64,000 nucleotides of DNA from Lunatimonas salinarum (GTDB lineage Bacteria; Bacteroidota; Bacteroidia; Cytophagales; Cyclobacteriaceae), in assembly GCF_017811155.1 (NCBI RefSeq), contig NZ_JACVCV010000011.1:62001-126000 (forward strand), given 5' to 3'. Each line of letters begins with the position of its first letter. Position 1 is the first letter of the stretch. The position numbers were made by a program, and so were the translations under genes. Under the pieces are notes generated by a model. That model was not told where the DNA came from. It saw only the letters and a list, made by a program, of their open reading frames with translations, and searched no databases. Shown here one piece after another: positions 7,439 through 17,671 of the stretch.

Positions 7439-9361
7439 ATGCTCTTAAGTCAGGTCCCCGATGCAAAAATCCCAAAAGGCCCATTGGATCAAAAATGGTC
7501 CAAATTCAAGCAAAGCGCGAGATTAGTGAGTCCCAACAACCGGTCTAAATACGAGATCATCGTCGTAGGTACTGGGTTGGCCGGCTCATCGGCAGCAGCC
7601 TCCCTTGCCGAAATGGGATTTCGGGTAACTACCTTTTGCTTTCATGACTCTCCAAGACGAGCCCACTCAGTAGCTGCCCAAGGCGGAGTAAACGCTGCCA
7701 AAAATTATCAAAATGACGGAGATAGTGTATACAGGATGTTTTTCGATACGCTGAAGGGGGGGGATTTTCGATCCCGAGAAGCGAACGTATACCGATTGGC
7801 CGAGTGCTCTGCACACCTGATTGACCAAGCCGTCGCACAAGGAGTTCCCTTTGCGCGGGAATATGGCGGATACCTTAACAATCGTTCCTTTGGCGGCGTG
7901 CAAGTAAACAGGACTTTTTATGCCCGTGGGCAAACGGGGCAACAATTACTCTTGGGAGCGTATCAAGCACTGATGCGGCAAGTATCTCTTGGTAAAGTTA
8001 CGAGTCATACCCGTCACGAGATGCTGGATTTGGTCGTAATCAACGGCACCGCCAAGGGCATTATTGCGAGAAACATGGACACAGGTAATATCAGTGTCCA
8101 CTCGGCAGATGCGGTTGTACTGGCTACCGGTGGTTTTGGCAAGATTTTTTACCTCTCTACGCTCGCTATGGGCTGCAATGGATCTGCCATTTGGAGAGCC
8201 CATAAAAAAGGTGCGCTCATTGCCTCTCCAAGCTGGACCCAGATACACCCTACTTGCCTGCCCCAGTCAGGAAACCACCAGTCAAAACTCACCCTAATGT
8301 CCGAATCGCTAAGAAATGATGGAAGAATTTGGGTCCCCAAAAGCAAAAATGATCAGCGGCAAGCTAGTGACATACCGGAAGACGAACGGGACTACTATTT
8401 GGAACGCAAATATCCCTCCTTTGGGAATTTGGCTCCAAGAGACATTTCTTCCAGGGCAGCAAAGGAACAAATAGACGCAGGCTACGGAGTCGGTCCTATG
8501 AAAAATGCCGTCTACTTGGATTTCAAAGATGCCATCAACGGTCAAGGGTTAGAAGCCATCCGAAAAAAATACGGTAATCTATTTAACATGTACGAAAAGA
8601 TTACCGGAGTAAATGCTTACAAGGAGCCCATGCTCATCTCTCCTGCTGCCCATTTTTCGATGGGTGGACTATGGGTGGATTACGAGCTAAGTACGAGTAT
8701 ACCCGGTCTCTACGCCATAGGGGAAGCCAATTTTTCTGACCATGGGGCGAATCGTCTTGGAGCGAATTCCCTCTTACAGGCATGCGTTGATGGGTACTAC
8801 ATTTTGCCATATACCCTACCTAACTACCTGGCAGGACTGAAAAAAGAAGATAGACCAGACGTTTCCCACCCCGCATTCCAAGAAGCTAAAAATGACGTAT
8901 CCAACCAATTGGAGAGGCTTTGTGCCGTGAATGGAAATAAAACGGTGGACTACTTTCACCGAAAATTAGGGAAGATTCTATACGACCGATGTGGGCTAAG
9001 TAGGTCAGCAAAAGGCCTTGAGGATGCGATAGCACAGATTACCGCACTGAAAGATGCTTTTTACACGGAAGTTAAAGTCCCGGGAATACCCGGCAAGATG
9101 AATGACGAACTCGAAAAAGCAGGACGAGTAGCCGATTACCTTGAGATCGGAATTCAGATGTGTAAGGACGCCCTCACACGGAACGAATCCTGCGGTGCTC
9201 ACTTTAGGGAAGAGTTTCAAACAACAGATGGAGAGGCCCTGAGAAATGATATGGAGTACAGCTTTATCTCTTGTTGGCAGCATACAGGCCAGGATTCCGT
9301 CTTATTGAAAGAACCGCTGCACTTCGAATTTGTGAAACCTACCGAAAGAAGTTATAAATAA
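7439..9361 (+). CDS. sdhA: Succinate dehydrogenase/fumarate reductase flavoprotein subunit
   Basis: 640 residues. The FAD-binding motif [14 protein letters not shown] is at 44-57, and [11 protein letters not shown] gives His76, the residue that binds FAD covalently in this family. The active-site segments PTCLP and [13 protein letters not shown] are also present. It matches the Bacteroidota type of enzyme with an N-terminal extension (KIPKGPL). It oxidises succinate to fumarate or does the reverse. sdhB follows with a 1-base TAATG overlap. The usual cytochrome b gene (sdhC) is missing: only 237 bases separate this gene from the divergent desaturase gene. A second, complete sdhCAB elsewhere would make this a paralogue. 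Confidence 0.95.
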   Translation: MLLSQVPDAKIPKGPLDQKWSKFKQSARLVSPNNRSKYEIIVVGTGLAGSSAAASLAEMGFRVTTFCFHDSPRRAHSVAAQGGVNAAKNYQNDGDSVYRMFFDTLKGGDFRSREANVYRLAECSAHLIDQAVAQGVPFAREYGGYLNNRSFGGVQVNRTFYARGQTGQQLLLGAYQALMRQVSLGKVTSHTRHEMLDLVVINGTAKGIIARNMDTGNISVHSADAVVLATGGFGKIFYLSTLAMGCNGSAIWRAHKKGALIASPSWTQIHPTCLPQSGNHQSKLTLMSESLRNDGRIWVPKSKNDQRQASDIPEDERDYYLERKYPSFGNLAPRDISSRAAKEQIDAGYGVGPMKNAVYLDFKDAINGQGLEAIRKKYGNLFNMYEKITGVNAYKEPMLISPAAHFSMGGLWVDYELSTSIPGLYAIGEANFSDHGANRLGANSLLQACVDGYYILPYTLPNYLAGLKKEDRPDVSHPAFQEAKNDVSNQLERLCAVNGNKTVDYFHRKLGKILYDRCGLSRSAKGLEDAIAQITALKDAFYTEVKVPGIPGKMNDELEKAGRVADYLEIGIQMCKDALTRNESCGAHFREEFQTTDGEALRNDMEYSFISCWQHTGQDSVLLKEPLHFEFVKPTERSYK

Positions 9362-10092
9362 TGGACTTTCTACTTAAAATATGGCGACAAGAATCGTTCG
9401 AAGCAACGGGCCGGTTTGTTGACTATTTGGTATATGACATTTCTGAGGACACCTCTTTTTTGGAAATGCTAGACCAACTGAATGAAGCACTCATCCTAAA
9501 AGGAGAGGATCCGGTCGCTTTCGATCATGACTGCCGGGAGGGCATATGTGGCCACTGTGGTATGGTAATCAACGGAAGGGCACACGGCCCCCTGTCAAAC
9601 ACAACCACATGCACACTGCACATGCGTTCATTCAAACACGGTGACACCATTTATATAGAACCATTCAGGGCAAACAGCTTCCCCGTAAAAAAAGACCTCC
9701 GGGTAGATCGTTCTGCCTTAGACCATATTATACAAGCTGGCGGTTACATCACCGTTCGCACCGGACAGGCCCCTGAAGCAAATAGCATACTGATTCCTAC
9801 CGAAACAGTGGAAGAGGCGTTTGATGCCGCAGCATGTATTGGGTGCGGTGCCTGTGTGGCCAGTTGCAAAAACGCATCTGCTGCGTTATTTACTGCCGCA
9901 AAAATTGTCCACCTAGCCAAATTACCTCAAGGGCAACCCGAACACCGGGAAAGAACCCATAAGATGGTCCAAAAAATGGACGAATTGGGATTCGGTGCCT
10001 GCTCCAATACGGGTGCCTGTGAAGTCGAATGTCCACAGAGTATTTCCATTGGGCATATTGCCCAAATGAATAAGGCCTTTTGGAAGGGATAG
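9361..10092 (+). CDS. sdhB: Succinate dehydrogenase/fumarate reductase iron-sulfur subunit
   Basis: 243 residues. The [2Fe-2S] ligands Cys58, Cys63, Cys66 and Cys84 sit in CREGICGHC and TTTC. The ferredoxin-like part has CIGCGACVASC (Cys159, 162, 165, 169) and a final cluster region with Cys214, Cys220 and Cys224 (SNTGACEVECP). The subunit passes electrons between the flavoprotein and the quinone site of the membrane subunit. Its ATG overlaps the sdhA stop by one base, so translation is coupled. It ends 11 bases from the convergent Gfo/Idh gene, so no membrane subunit follows either. Confidence 0.95.
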   Translation: MDFLLKIWRQESFEATGRFVDYLVYDISEDTSFLEMLDQLNEALILKGEDPVAFDHDCREGICGHCGMVINGRAHGPLSNTTTCTLHMRSFKHGDTIYIEPFRANSFPVKKDLRVDRSALDHIIQAGGYITVRTGQAPEANSILIPTETVEEAFDAAACIGCGACVASCKNASAALFTAAKIVHLAKLPQGQPEHRERTHKMVQKMDELGFGACSNTGACEVECPQSISIGHIAQMNKAFWKG

Positions 10093-10103
10093 CAGAGGTC
10101 TCG

Positions 10104-11531
10104 TCAGGAATCCATTTCCCAACCCGTGCGTACCGGTTCTTGAATGTATTTATCTGCTTCCGGAAGGCCTTTGGCCTTTAGGTTTTCTGCATCCCAATGG
10201 ATCTTCTGTCCCTTCATGCGGAGTGACAAAACACCTAAGAGCGTTATTTCTGTCAAATGAGCTCCATACTCGAAATTGGCGCTTGCCTTAGGCCCTCCCT
10301 TTATCGCATCTACCCAATCCCTAAAATGCCCTTTCGAACGAGGAATGGTCTGTGCGGGAACCTTTACAGACTTTGCCAAGGCCTCTGGAAAAACCTTGGG
10401 AGCACGATTACCCCCTTCGTTTACAATAATACCCTTTTCTCCAATAAAAAGTGTGCCCCGGGAGGTCCACTGATAGCCTACCGGCAGAGCTGAGTGCAAG
10501 GGTGGGCGCACACCTCCAGAATACCAAGTCAAATTTACCGGAGCCCTATTGCCCTTTGCACCAAACCGATAATACCCAATCTCTCCATAGGGAGCAATGT
10601 CCTCGTTACTGAAACCTGCGGGAAAAACCTCCACCGTTTCCGGATAGCCCAATTCCAATGCCCAAGTAGCTGCATCCATGTCATGACATCCAAAATCTCC
10701 CAAAGCACCACATCCAAAGTCCCAAAAATCCCGCCATGTCACCGGTGAATACCAATCGTGAAATGCCCTGTGAAGTGTTGGTCCCAGCCAGAGATCCCAG
10801 TCGAAACCCTCAGGCTTACGGGAACTGGAGGTCGGCATAGCCTTTACCTCTGGAATCCAGCGGGTAGCCGGTACCCAGGCGTGCACATCACGCACCTCTC
10901 CAATCACTCCGGCCCGGATATACTCCACGGTCTCCCGAATACCATCGGTACTATGCCCTACATTGCCCATTTGCGTAGCTAAGCCAGTCTCCTCGGTAAG
11001 CTTTTTGATCATCCGGGCCTCCCATATATTATGGGTGAGAGGCTTCTCGCAGTAAACATGTTTTCCAGCCTTCATAGATAGGTACGTGATGTAGGCATGG
11101 GTATTGTCCGGAGTAGAGCAGCAAACTGCATCAAGCCCGGACTCCCGCTCGAGCATGCGTCTAAAATCCAAGTATTCGGCCACACGGTAACTAGTCGTCT
11201 TTTCTTCGTAGAATTGCTCTATATGCCGCTTAACCGGCCCCCGGCCCGCAATGGAACGGTAATAAAAATTTGCCAAATCCCAGTAATTTCCTGGGTCAGC
11301 AATCGCCGTAAGCTGAACATCGTCCAGCTTCATCAGGTCTTCCGCATTCTGGCGCCCCTTACCTCCCGCACCGATGATACCGATGTTTACCTTATCGCTG
11401 GGCGCGGTATACCCACTACCGCCAAGCACAAATCGGGGTACAATATAGAATCCTGTGGCAGCAACGGCAGCCTTCTTGATAAAATCGCGTCTTTCGGAGG
11501 ATTGTTGATTGTTCGATTGGGAGCTGTTCAT
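10104..11531 (-). CDS. Gfo/Idh/MocA family oxidoreductase, exported (Tat signal)
   Basis: 475 residues. The N-terminus has a twin-arginine signal (SERRDFIKKAAVAATG), so the folded protein is exported with its bound NAD(P). A Rossmann motif GIIGAGGKG lies at about 51-59, and EKPLTHN is the family EKP motif. Long secreted members are common in Bacteroidota and Planctomycetota and are often linked to sugar or inositol conversion. Those tested as glycosidases use an oxidation-elimination-hydration route. The natural substrate is unknown. It lies downstream of the amidohydrolase gene (94-base gap) in the same direction. Confidence 0.88.
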   Translation of the reverse strand: MNSSQSNNQQSSERRDFIKKAAVAATGFYIVPRFVLGGSGYTAPSDKVNIGIIGAGGKGRQNAEDLMKLDDVQLTAIADPGNYWDLANFYYRSIAGRGPVKRHIEQFYEEKTTSYRVAEYLDFRRMLERESGLDAVCCSTPDNTHAYITYLSMKAGKHVYCEKPLTHNIWEARMIKKLTEETGLATQMGNVGHSTDGIRETVEYIRAGVIGEVRDVHAWVPATRWIPEVKAMPTSSSRKPEGFDWDLWLGPTLHRAFHDWYSPVTWRDFWDFGCGALGDFGCHDMDAATWALELGYPETVEVFPAGFSNEDIAPYGEIGYYRFGAKGNRAPVNLTWYSGGVRPPLHSALPVGYQWTSRGTLFIGEKGIIVNEGGNRAPKVFPEALAKSVKVPAQTIPRSKGHFRDWVDAIKGGPKASANFEYGAHLTEITLLGVLSLRMKGQKIHWDAENLKAKGLPEADKYIQEPVRTGWEMDS

Positions 11532-11625
11532 CTGTGTTTTTTATCTTAGGCTATTCCTTCTTCATTTCTCACACCTTAGCCTCGAATATAAGGTATTTTT
11601 CTAAAATTCAAGAATCTTTACCGCC

Positions 11626-12552
11626 TCAAATGCGGTAGACCCTTTCGGCATTCAGGTGGTATACTTTTTTTCTTTCCTCTACACTCAGCTGTTCGGTATA
11701 CCCCAAAAAGACCTCCATCCAACTTCTATACGAGCCTGCACGAAGGACTACCGGCCAATCTCCTCCAAAAACCACCTTATCCGTACCAAATACAGCAAAT
11801 ACATGATCCAAGTACGGTTCAAGATCACTGGCGTCCCAACGATTCGGATCGGCTTTGGTAATCAGTCCGGAAACCTTACAAACTACATGAGCCAATTCTC
11901 CAAAGTCTGAGAGGAAACGCCTCCAGTGATCAAACTGCGCCCTTCCCTTTATGTCCGGATTGGCAATATGATTGAGTACAAAAGTCTGCTGTGGAAATCT
12001 ACGGACAAAATTCAAGGCGGGCTCCATCAGCGAAGGAGTTATGTTTAGGTCGTAGCTAAGTCCATAACTCCCCATTAATTCCACTCCCTTCAAAAAGTCA
12101 GTACTTGCCAACAATTGCTCAGAGACACCCCTTCGAATCCCTTTTACAATTCCCCGACCGACCAGCTGCTCCATCTCTCCCTTAGCAACCAAGCCTTTTT
12201 CCAACGGAAAATACGCAACCATACCCTTTATTCGAGGCTCCTGTTTTGCCTGGGAGATTACCCAGTCTACTTCCCTCAGGTATTGTTCCGGAAGGCGTCC
12301 ACATTCCACAAACACCATTTTAGCAACCGGTGTTGGCTTCGACGCTTCAGCGAAATCCCCGGGCAGGAAATCGCGGTCCAACATGCCGCTTAACCAAGGG
12401 TACTCCATCACGGACCTATCCCACAAATGCAGGTGTGTATCCACAATAGGGATTGTCCGGTTGGAAGCTTTAGCATTGGCTACCGTCCCTGAAAGGGCGG
12501 AAATGCCTGCTCCTAAAACCGAGACCTTTGCCACAAAATCTCTCCTGTTCAT
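11626..12552 (-). CDS. Amidohydrolase 2 family protein (COG3618, lactonase-like), exported
   Basis: 308 residues. The start MNRRDFVAKVSVLGAG is a twin-arginine-like signal with cleavage probable near ANAKA. The catalytic barrel has VDTHLHLWD (metal-ligand HxH), HIANPD and FGGDWP, typical of COG3618 lactonases such as L-fuconolactonase and L-rhamnonolactonase. This family opens sugar lactones made by a sugar dehydrogenase. Next to a Gfo/Idh oxidoreductase, this suggests oxidation of a sugar to its lactone and then hydrolysis, both outside the cytoplasm. The sugar is not identifiable. trpB upstream is separated by a strong terminator. Confidence 0.82.
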   Translation of the reverse strand: MNRRDFVAKVSVLGAGISALSGTVANAKASNRTIPIVDTHLHLWDRSVMEYPWLSGMLDRDFLPGDFAEASKPTPVAKMVFVECGRLPEQYLREVDWVISQAKQEPRIKGMVAYFPLEKGLVAKGEMEQLVGRGIVKGIRRGVSEQLLASTDFLKGVELMGSYGLSYDLNITPSLMEPALNFVRRFPQQTFVLNHIANPDIKGRAQFDHWRRFLSDFGELAHVVCKVSGLITKADPNRWDASDLEPYLDHVFAVFGTDKVVFGGDWPVVLRAGSYRSWMEVFLGYTEQLSVEERKKVYHLNAERVYRI

Positions 12553-12565
12553 CTTTTAATAAAAC

Positions 12566-12596
12566 AGCCTTGGACCTCTTTGACCGGTCCAAGGCT
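12566..12596 (-). terminator. Intrinsic terminator after trpB (minus strand)
   Basis: AGCCTTGGACC (12566-12576) and GGTCCAAGGCT (12586-12596) form a perfect 11-bp stem with a 9-nt loop. On the minus strand it is followed by GUUUUAUU. It ends the trpB transcript, so the amidohydrolase gene needs its own promoter. Confidence 0.8.
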
Positions 12597-12605
12597 TTCT
12601 CTGTT

Positions 12606-13973
12606 TTAAGCTGGGATCAATGGCGTGTTTAATCGGGCGATCGAAGTATCAATCTCTGCTTGGGTCAGCTCATGTTGTTTGATTTTCCCGGAAAAATAAT
12701 CGTCGTATGCCTTCATATCAAAGTTCCCATGTCCGCATAGGTTGAACAGAATGGTCTTCGAGGTACCTTCTTCCTTGCACTTCTTGGCTTCAGCGATAGC
12801 TGTAGCAATTCCATGATTGGCCTCCGGAGCCGGGATGATCCCTTCGGCCCTCGCAAACTGCACCCCAGCCTCGAATATCTCCAGGTTGTCATGTGCCTGC
12901 GCTTCGATCAGCTTATCCCTCAGCAATTGGCTTACAATCACCCCAGCGCCATGGTAACGAAGGCCGCCGGCATGAATAGGGGCAGGAATAAAATCATGAC
13001 CTAACGTATACATGGGCAACAAAGGAGTCATCCCTGCCGTGTCTCCAAAATCATAACGGAAAACACCTCTTGTCAACTTAGGGCAAGAAGCCGGTTCACT
13101 AGCGATGCAGCGGATATTTTTGCCTTCTTCCATGTTCAATCGTAAAAAGGGAAATGCCAACCCCGCAAAATTGGAACCTCCCCCAAAAGGCGCAATGACG
13201 ATATCCGGCATATCTCCCGCCTTTTCTAACTGCTTGATGGCCTCCAGCCCAATGATCGTCTGGTGAAGTTTTACATGGTTCAGGACTGACCCCAAAGCAT
13301 ACTTGGTGTCATCCCGGGTTGCAGCCATCTCTACAGCCTCCGAAATAGCGATCCCTAATGAACCAGGGGAATCCGGGTTAGCTGCCAAAATATTTCTTCC
13401 CGCCTGGGTGCGGTCCGAGGGAGACGGATACACATCTGCTCCCCAGGTGTTCATCATCATTTTGCGGTAAGGCTTATCCTGATAAGAAAGCTTGACCATA
13501 TACACTTCACACTTGATTCCAAAATGCTGACAAGCAAAGCTCAATGCACTGCCCCATTGGCCGGCACCGGTTTCGGTAGTAATCCGCTTGATCCCTTCCT
13601 GCTTATTATAGTATGCTTGGGGGATAGCCGTATTGGGCTTGTGTGATCCGGAAGGACTGACACCTTCGTATTTGTAATAAATCTTGGCCGGTGTATCCAA
13701 TGCCTTTTCGAGGCCATAAGCCCGGTAAAGTGGAGTAGGTCGCCATATACTGTACATGTGGCGAACTTCATCCGGAATGGCCACCCATTTGTCGGAAGTG
13801 ACTTCTTGCTTGATCAGCGCTTCGGGAAACAGCGGTGCCAGCGCATCTGGTCCGATGGGCTGCAAGGTTCCAGGATGTAGGGGAGGAAGCGGCTTATTTG
13901 GCATATCCGCTATGATGTTGTACCAATTTTCAGGAATTTCACTTTCCTCCAAGAGTATTTTTCTCGTGTTCAT
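12606..13973 (-). CDS. trpB: TrpB2-type tryptophan synthase beta-like protein
   Basis: 455 residues, fold type II PLP enzyme. The PLP lysine is in GSHKPNTA, followed by TETGAGQWG and the phosphate loop [11 protein letters not shown]. The N-terminal extension of about 50 residues and the overall length fit the TrpB2 subgroup, which often occurs without TrpA. It condenses indole and serine to tryptophan. No trpA or other trp gene is nearby, so it may serve indole salvage. It is a single-gene transcript ended by the terminator at 12566-12596. The ATG at 13973 begins [10 protein letters not shown]. Confidence 0.9.
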   Translation of the reverse strand: MNTRKILLEESEIPENWYNIIADMPNKPLPPLHPGTLQPIGPDALAPLFPEALIKQEVTSDKWVAIPDEVRHMYSIWRPTPLYRAYGLEKALDTPAKIYYKYEGVSPSGSHKPNTAIPQAYYNKQEGIKRITTETGAGQWGSALSFACQHFGIKCEVYMVKLSYQDKPYRKMMMNTWGADVYPSPSDRTQAGRNILAANPDSPGSLGIAISEAVEMAATRDDTKYALGSVLNHVKLHQTIIGLEAIKQLEKAGDMPDIVIAPFGGGSNFAGLAFPFLRLNMEEGKNIRCIASEPASCPKLTRGVFRYDFGDTAGMTPLLPMYTLGHDFIPAPIHAGGLRYHGAGVIVSQLLRDKLIEAQAHDNLEIFEAGVQFARAEGIIPAPEANHGIATAIAEAKKCKEEGTSKTILFNLCGHGNFDMKAYDDYFSGKIKQHELTQAEIDTSIARLNTPLIPA

Positions 13974-14041
13974 AAAGTACGCGGTCTTATATATTTAGGT
14001 TTATCTCATTATTGCTTGAATTTAGTGTTTTTTCAGGGAAA

Positions 14042-17000
14042 CTAAGGCTTGTTTAGCAAATATGCTTCCACTGATTGGTTGTTTACCCCGACTAAGAGTA
14101 CGTCCAATTTCCCCAACTTGATAAATTGCATTGATTTAACATCACCAAAAAAGCCCAATCCGGACTGTTCTTGATCTATCAAGGTAAAATCTCCACTACC
14201 ATTACCTCGAAATAGCTGCCCGAAGTTCGCATCCATGACCCCGTACCTTAATCGGATGGAGTTTTGATTACCAGCCAATACTAAGTCCAAGTTTCCGTCT
14301 CCGTTAAAATCAACTACCTGGATGGCATGAATGGGGGCAAATTGCGCGTCCTGCGGCAGCGAATGTGGAATAAATTTTCCATCCGCATTTTCCAGATACA
14401 TACTCCGCAATTCTGTCACTTCCAACGTATGGGCGTTGGCCAGCTGATCCTTGGAGAAAATATCGGTTAACTCGGCTGTAGAAAAGGATTCGTAGTCAGT
14501 AAATTTACTTCTGAGACCGTACATCTGATCCAATAGTTCGTCTCTACTCATGAAGGGGTAGGATACGCCTTCGATGTAGGTCGTTAATATAGGATCGATG
14601 GATCCATTCTTGTCGAAATCGTCAAAGACCAACCTCACGGGTTCCCGCACACTGGCTTTCAGCTGGGAATTTAACCCGAAGTTACCGGCGAGGAGATCCA
14701 AATCTCCATCATTGTCAAAATCACCTACGCTAAGGCTGGACCAAAGCCCGCTCATTGGCTGCTCGAAAAACTGCTTTGTGGCAGACTCCAGTTTCTTACC
14801 TCGTCGATTGAGAAAGACCTGAATGGGCATAAATTCCCCTATCACCACCAAATCCTCGAAACCATCGTCATTAAGGTCTATCCACCGAGCGTCAGTTACC
14901 ATCCCGATGGTAGCAAGTTCCTCGATATATGCTGCTGTCACGTCCTGAAACTTTCCGGCCCCATCATTTCTCAACAGATACGACCTGGGAGCCATCGGAA
15001 ACTCTCCGGGAATGACTCTTCCACCCACGAAGAGGTCCACATGCCCGTCCCCATCAAAATCTACCGGCCTTACACAGCTTCCGCTAGAGGTCATTTCCGG
15101 CAAAGCACCCGTTGCTTTTTGAAAATTACCCCCACCTTGATTCATGTATAACCGATCTTGCAGTCTCGGATCTCCCGGCTCGTAATCGTGGTAGCCGCCA
15201 GAAACCACATATAGGTCTTGCCAGCCATCTCCATTTGCATCAAAAAAGACTGCATCTGCATCTGAAGATTCCAGGTCCTTTGACAAATCCAAGCCCTGCG
15301 ATTGAATGAACTGGCCTGTAGACACCTGAAAAAACAACCTACCCGGGCTATTCTGCACACCTCCCACAAACACATCATTAAAGCCATTCTGATTAACATC
15401 ACCCACCGCAATAACAGGACCCACCGGAGATAACATGTAAGTCAGTAATGGTTGTCGCTTGAAATCGTTGTAACCTGGCTCTACGTGCCCGTATTGTAGT
15501 GGGGGAACTATAGCAGTAAACACCTGCTGCTCCACTTCTTTTTCTTCCACTACATAATCCTCTGCCGCTTGCTCACGGACTGCCAACAGCTGACCGGCGG
15601 ATACATTTCGCAGCCACTGCGTCTTTCCACTTGGCCAAACAACCTGTAAGGAATCTACCACCTTGTGCTCACCTAACCCAAAATGAATCCTTGGCGTAAC
15701 TGAAGACTGAAAACCCCTCGTCAGCTGCTGCTCGTAAAACTGCATTTCTCCCCCCGCATGGAGGGAAATTTTGGTTCCCAAACCAAAACGATTGCCCCCC
15801 GCACCTTCCAGTTGCAATTGCAGAAAGTTTCTCCCCGCACCGATCTCATGACTCCTATTTCTAAAAATTCCCGCTGGTGCGTTGAGGTTATTGACTACCA
15901 AATCCAGGTCGCCATCATTATCTAAGTCTGCAAACGTTGCACCATTGGAAAACTCCGGTTCTTGCAGTCCCCATTCTTTCGTTCGGTTATCAAAAGTTAA
16001 ATCCCCGTTGTTTTTAAAGAGATAGTTAAAAACCGGTGTAGAAGTCATGGAAGTGACCAAATGAAGGGTATCTGCAGGTTCCTTCGCCCTTGCCTGGGCG
16101 AAGTAATAATCCCCTTTGTACTTTAAAAAATCACGGTTGGTGTAATCTCGGTAATAGCCATTTGACACAAAGAGATCCTTCCATCCATCGTTATCAAAAT
16201 CTGCAAACAGGGAGGCCCAGCTCCAATCAGTGTTAGAGACACCTGCTAATTGGCCTATTTCAGCAAAAAAACCTCCCCCGCGATTGAGGTGTAACATGTT
16301 TCGCATATTTTGATGGTAGAAATCATTCATTACCATCAATGCGTACTGCTCGTAGTTTTCCGGGCCGTATAATAATTTCTGCCGCTTATTATCCTCTGGA
16401 AGCATATCAAGTGTGAAAATATCCGGCAAACCGTCATTATTGACATCACTTATATCTGAGCCCATTGAAAAATAGGAAATATGCTGGAGATACTGTGTTA
16501 AACTTTCGGAAAATGTCCCGTCTCCGTTATTTATATACAAGTAATCCGGCTCCTGATAATCGTTGGACACATAGAGGTCTGGATAGCCATTTCCCGTAAT
16601 ATCTGATACCGCAATCCCCAATCCAAAGCCCAAGGAGTTTCCTTTGATGCCAGCCTCCTGACTGACGTCTACGAAACGGCCTCCGTCATTTCGAAACAAC
16701 TTATCTCCCGCATAGCGATTCCTGTCACGCCGCTTTGCATCAAACTCAATCTCGTTAATTACCGCAGTATTGTGGTTGAGGAGATACATATCCAGATCAC
16801 CATCTAGATCATAGTCAAAAAACAGTGCTTGAATGGTATTTCCGAAATCATCCAATCCTAGGGCCTTAGCTTCATCCCGAAACGTTCCATCTCCTTGATT
16901 AACAAATAGTTGATTTCTACGAAGCTCAGGATCCCCTTTTCCAGAATAGCTGACGTAGATATCCAACCAACCATCTCCGTTCACATCCACCATGGTAACC

Positions 17001-17341
17001 CCGGTGGTCCAAACGTCTTTTCCTTCCACGCCAGCCTCTTTGGTAATATCCTTGAATTTAAAGTCACCTTGGTTCAAGTACAGCTTATTGGGTACCATAT
17101 TTCCGGTAAAATAGATATCGTCTAACCCGTCATTGTTGATATCCCCTACTGCTACTCCCCCCCCATTGTACATATACTCATAAGTAAGTATATTGGTCTT
17201 TCTATCCTCTGTCAGATTGTTCTGAAAACGTATACCGGTCTTTCTAGGTGCTTGGCTTTCAAATAGCTGCTGACCGTTTGCCAAGAGGGTGAAGAAGCAT
17301 CCCATGCACCCGATCAGCCAAGGTAATTTATGCGCTTTCAT
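14042..17341 (-). CDS. FG-GAP/VCBS repeat protein with ASPIC/UnbV domain, secreted
   Basis: 1099 residues after a signal peptide with likely cleavage near ANG-QQ. I count thirteen calcium-type repeats of the form DxNxDGxxD, for example DINNDGLDD, DVNGDGWLD, DFDNDGWKD and DFNGDGNLD. They fall in two blocks, about 60-490 and 640-1060. Between them an ASPIC/UnbV domain (about 505-600) ends in HFGLGEHKVVDSLQVVWPSG. Such CRTAC1-like proteins form beta-propellers and commonly accompany SusC/SusD pairs in Bacteroidota. The function is unknown. Surface ligand binding is inferred. A 330-base divergent region separates it from the smaller FG-GAP gene. Confidence 0.88.
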   Translation of the reverse strand: MKAHKLPWLIGCMGCFFTLLANGQQLFESQAPRKTGIRFQNNLTEDRKTNILTYEYMYNGGGVAVGDINNDGLDDIYFTGNMVPNKLYLNQGDFKFKDITKEAGVEGKDVWTTGVTMVDVNGDGWLDIYVSYSGKGDPELRRNQLFVNQGDGTFRDEAKALGLDDFGNTIQALFFDYDLDGDLDMYLLNHNTAVINEIEFDAKRRDRNRYAGDKLFRNDGGRFVDVSQEAGIKGNSLGFGLGIAVSDITGNGYPDLYVSNDYQEPDYLYINNGDGTFSESLTQYLQHISYFSMGSDISDVNNDGLPDIFTLDMLPEDNKRQKLLYGPENYEQYALMVMNDFYHQNMRNMLHLNRGGGFFAEIGQLAGVSNTDWSWASLFADFDNDGWKDLFVSNGYYRDYTNRDFLKYKGDYYFAQARAKEPADTLHLVTSMTSTPVFNYLFKNNGDLTFDNRTKEWGLQEPEFSNGATFADLDNDGDLDLVVNNLNAPAGIFRNRSHEIGAGRNFLQLQLEGAGGNRFGLGTKISLHAGGEMQFYEQQLTRGFQSSVTPRIHFGLGEHKVVDSLQVVWPSGKTQWLRNVSAGQLLAVREQAAEDYVVEEKEVEQQVFTAIVPPLQYGHVEPGYNDFKRQPLLTYMLSPVGPVIAVGDVNQNGFNDVFVGGVQNSPGRLFFQVSTGQFIQSQGLDLSKDLESSDADAVFFDANGDGWQDLYVVSGGYHDYEPGDPRLQDRLYMNQGGGNFQKATGALPEMTSSGSCVRPVDFDGDGHVDLFVGGRVIPGEFPMAPRSYLLRNDGAGKFQDVTAAYIEELATIGMVTDARWIDLNDDGFEDLVVIGEFMPIQVFLNRRGKKLESATKQFFEQPMSGLWSSLSVGDFDNDGDLDLLAGNFGLNSQLKASVREPVRLVFDDFDKNGSIDPILTTYIEGVSYPFMSRDELLDQMYGLRSKFTDYESFSTAELTDIFSKDQLANAHTLEVTELRSMYLENADGKFIPHSLPQDAQFAPIHAIQVVDFNGDGNLDLVLAGNQNSIRLRYGVMDANFGQLFRGNGSGDFTLIDQEQSGLGFFGDVKSMQFIKLGKLDVLLVGVNNQSVEAYLLNKP

Positions 17342-17671
17342 CGATTTCTTATAATTTATTCATTCAATTGGCCAATTCCGACCGCTACCTAAACAGGAGA
17401 TAATTGAATTTGCAATTCCTTCTCGGATCACTAACATTCCCGGTCATCTACCGCCTTTTCTACGTACTACCTGCTCAGTCTGTAGTAAATCTAAGGGAAT
17501 AATGCCTATATCGCAACCGAATTTCCTACCGACTGGACTAAATGGTGTACCTGAAAAAAATCCAACAAACCGGAACGTTAATAAAGCGATTTATTTCGCA
17601 AAATAATTCTAAAAAAGTATCTTCATATCGCCTACCATCCAAGTACCTCCCTTTCACGAATTTAAGGTTAT
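17342..17671. other. Divergent intergenic region between two FG-GAP genes
   Basis: 330 bases holding the start regions of both FG-GAP genes. I find no TAnnTTTG box, no strong hairpin and no reading frame with support. The only symmetry is a weak GCGA-tttatt-TCGC. Promoters for both flanking genes must lie here but I cannot place them. Confidence 0.4.
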
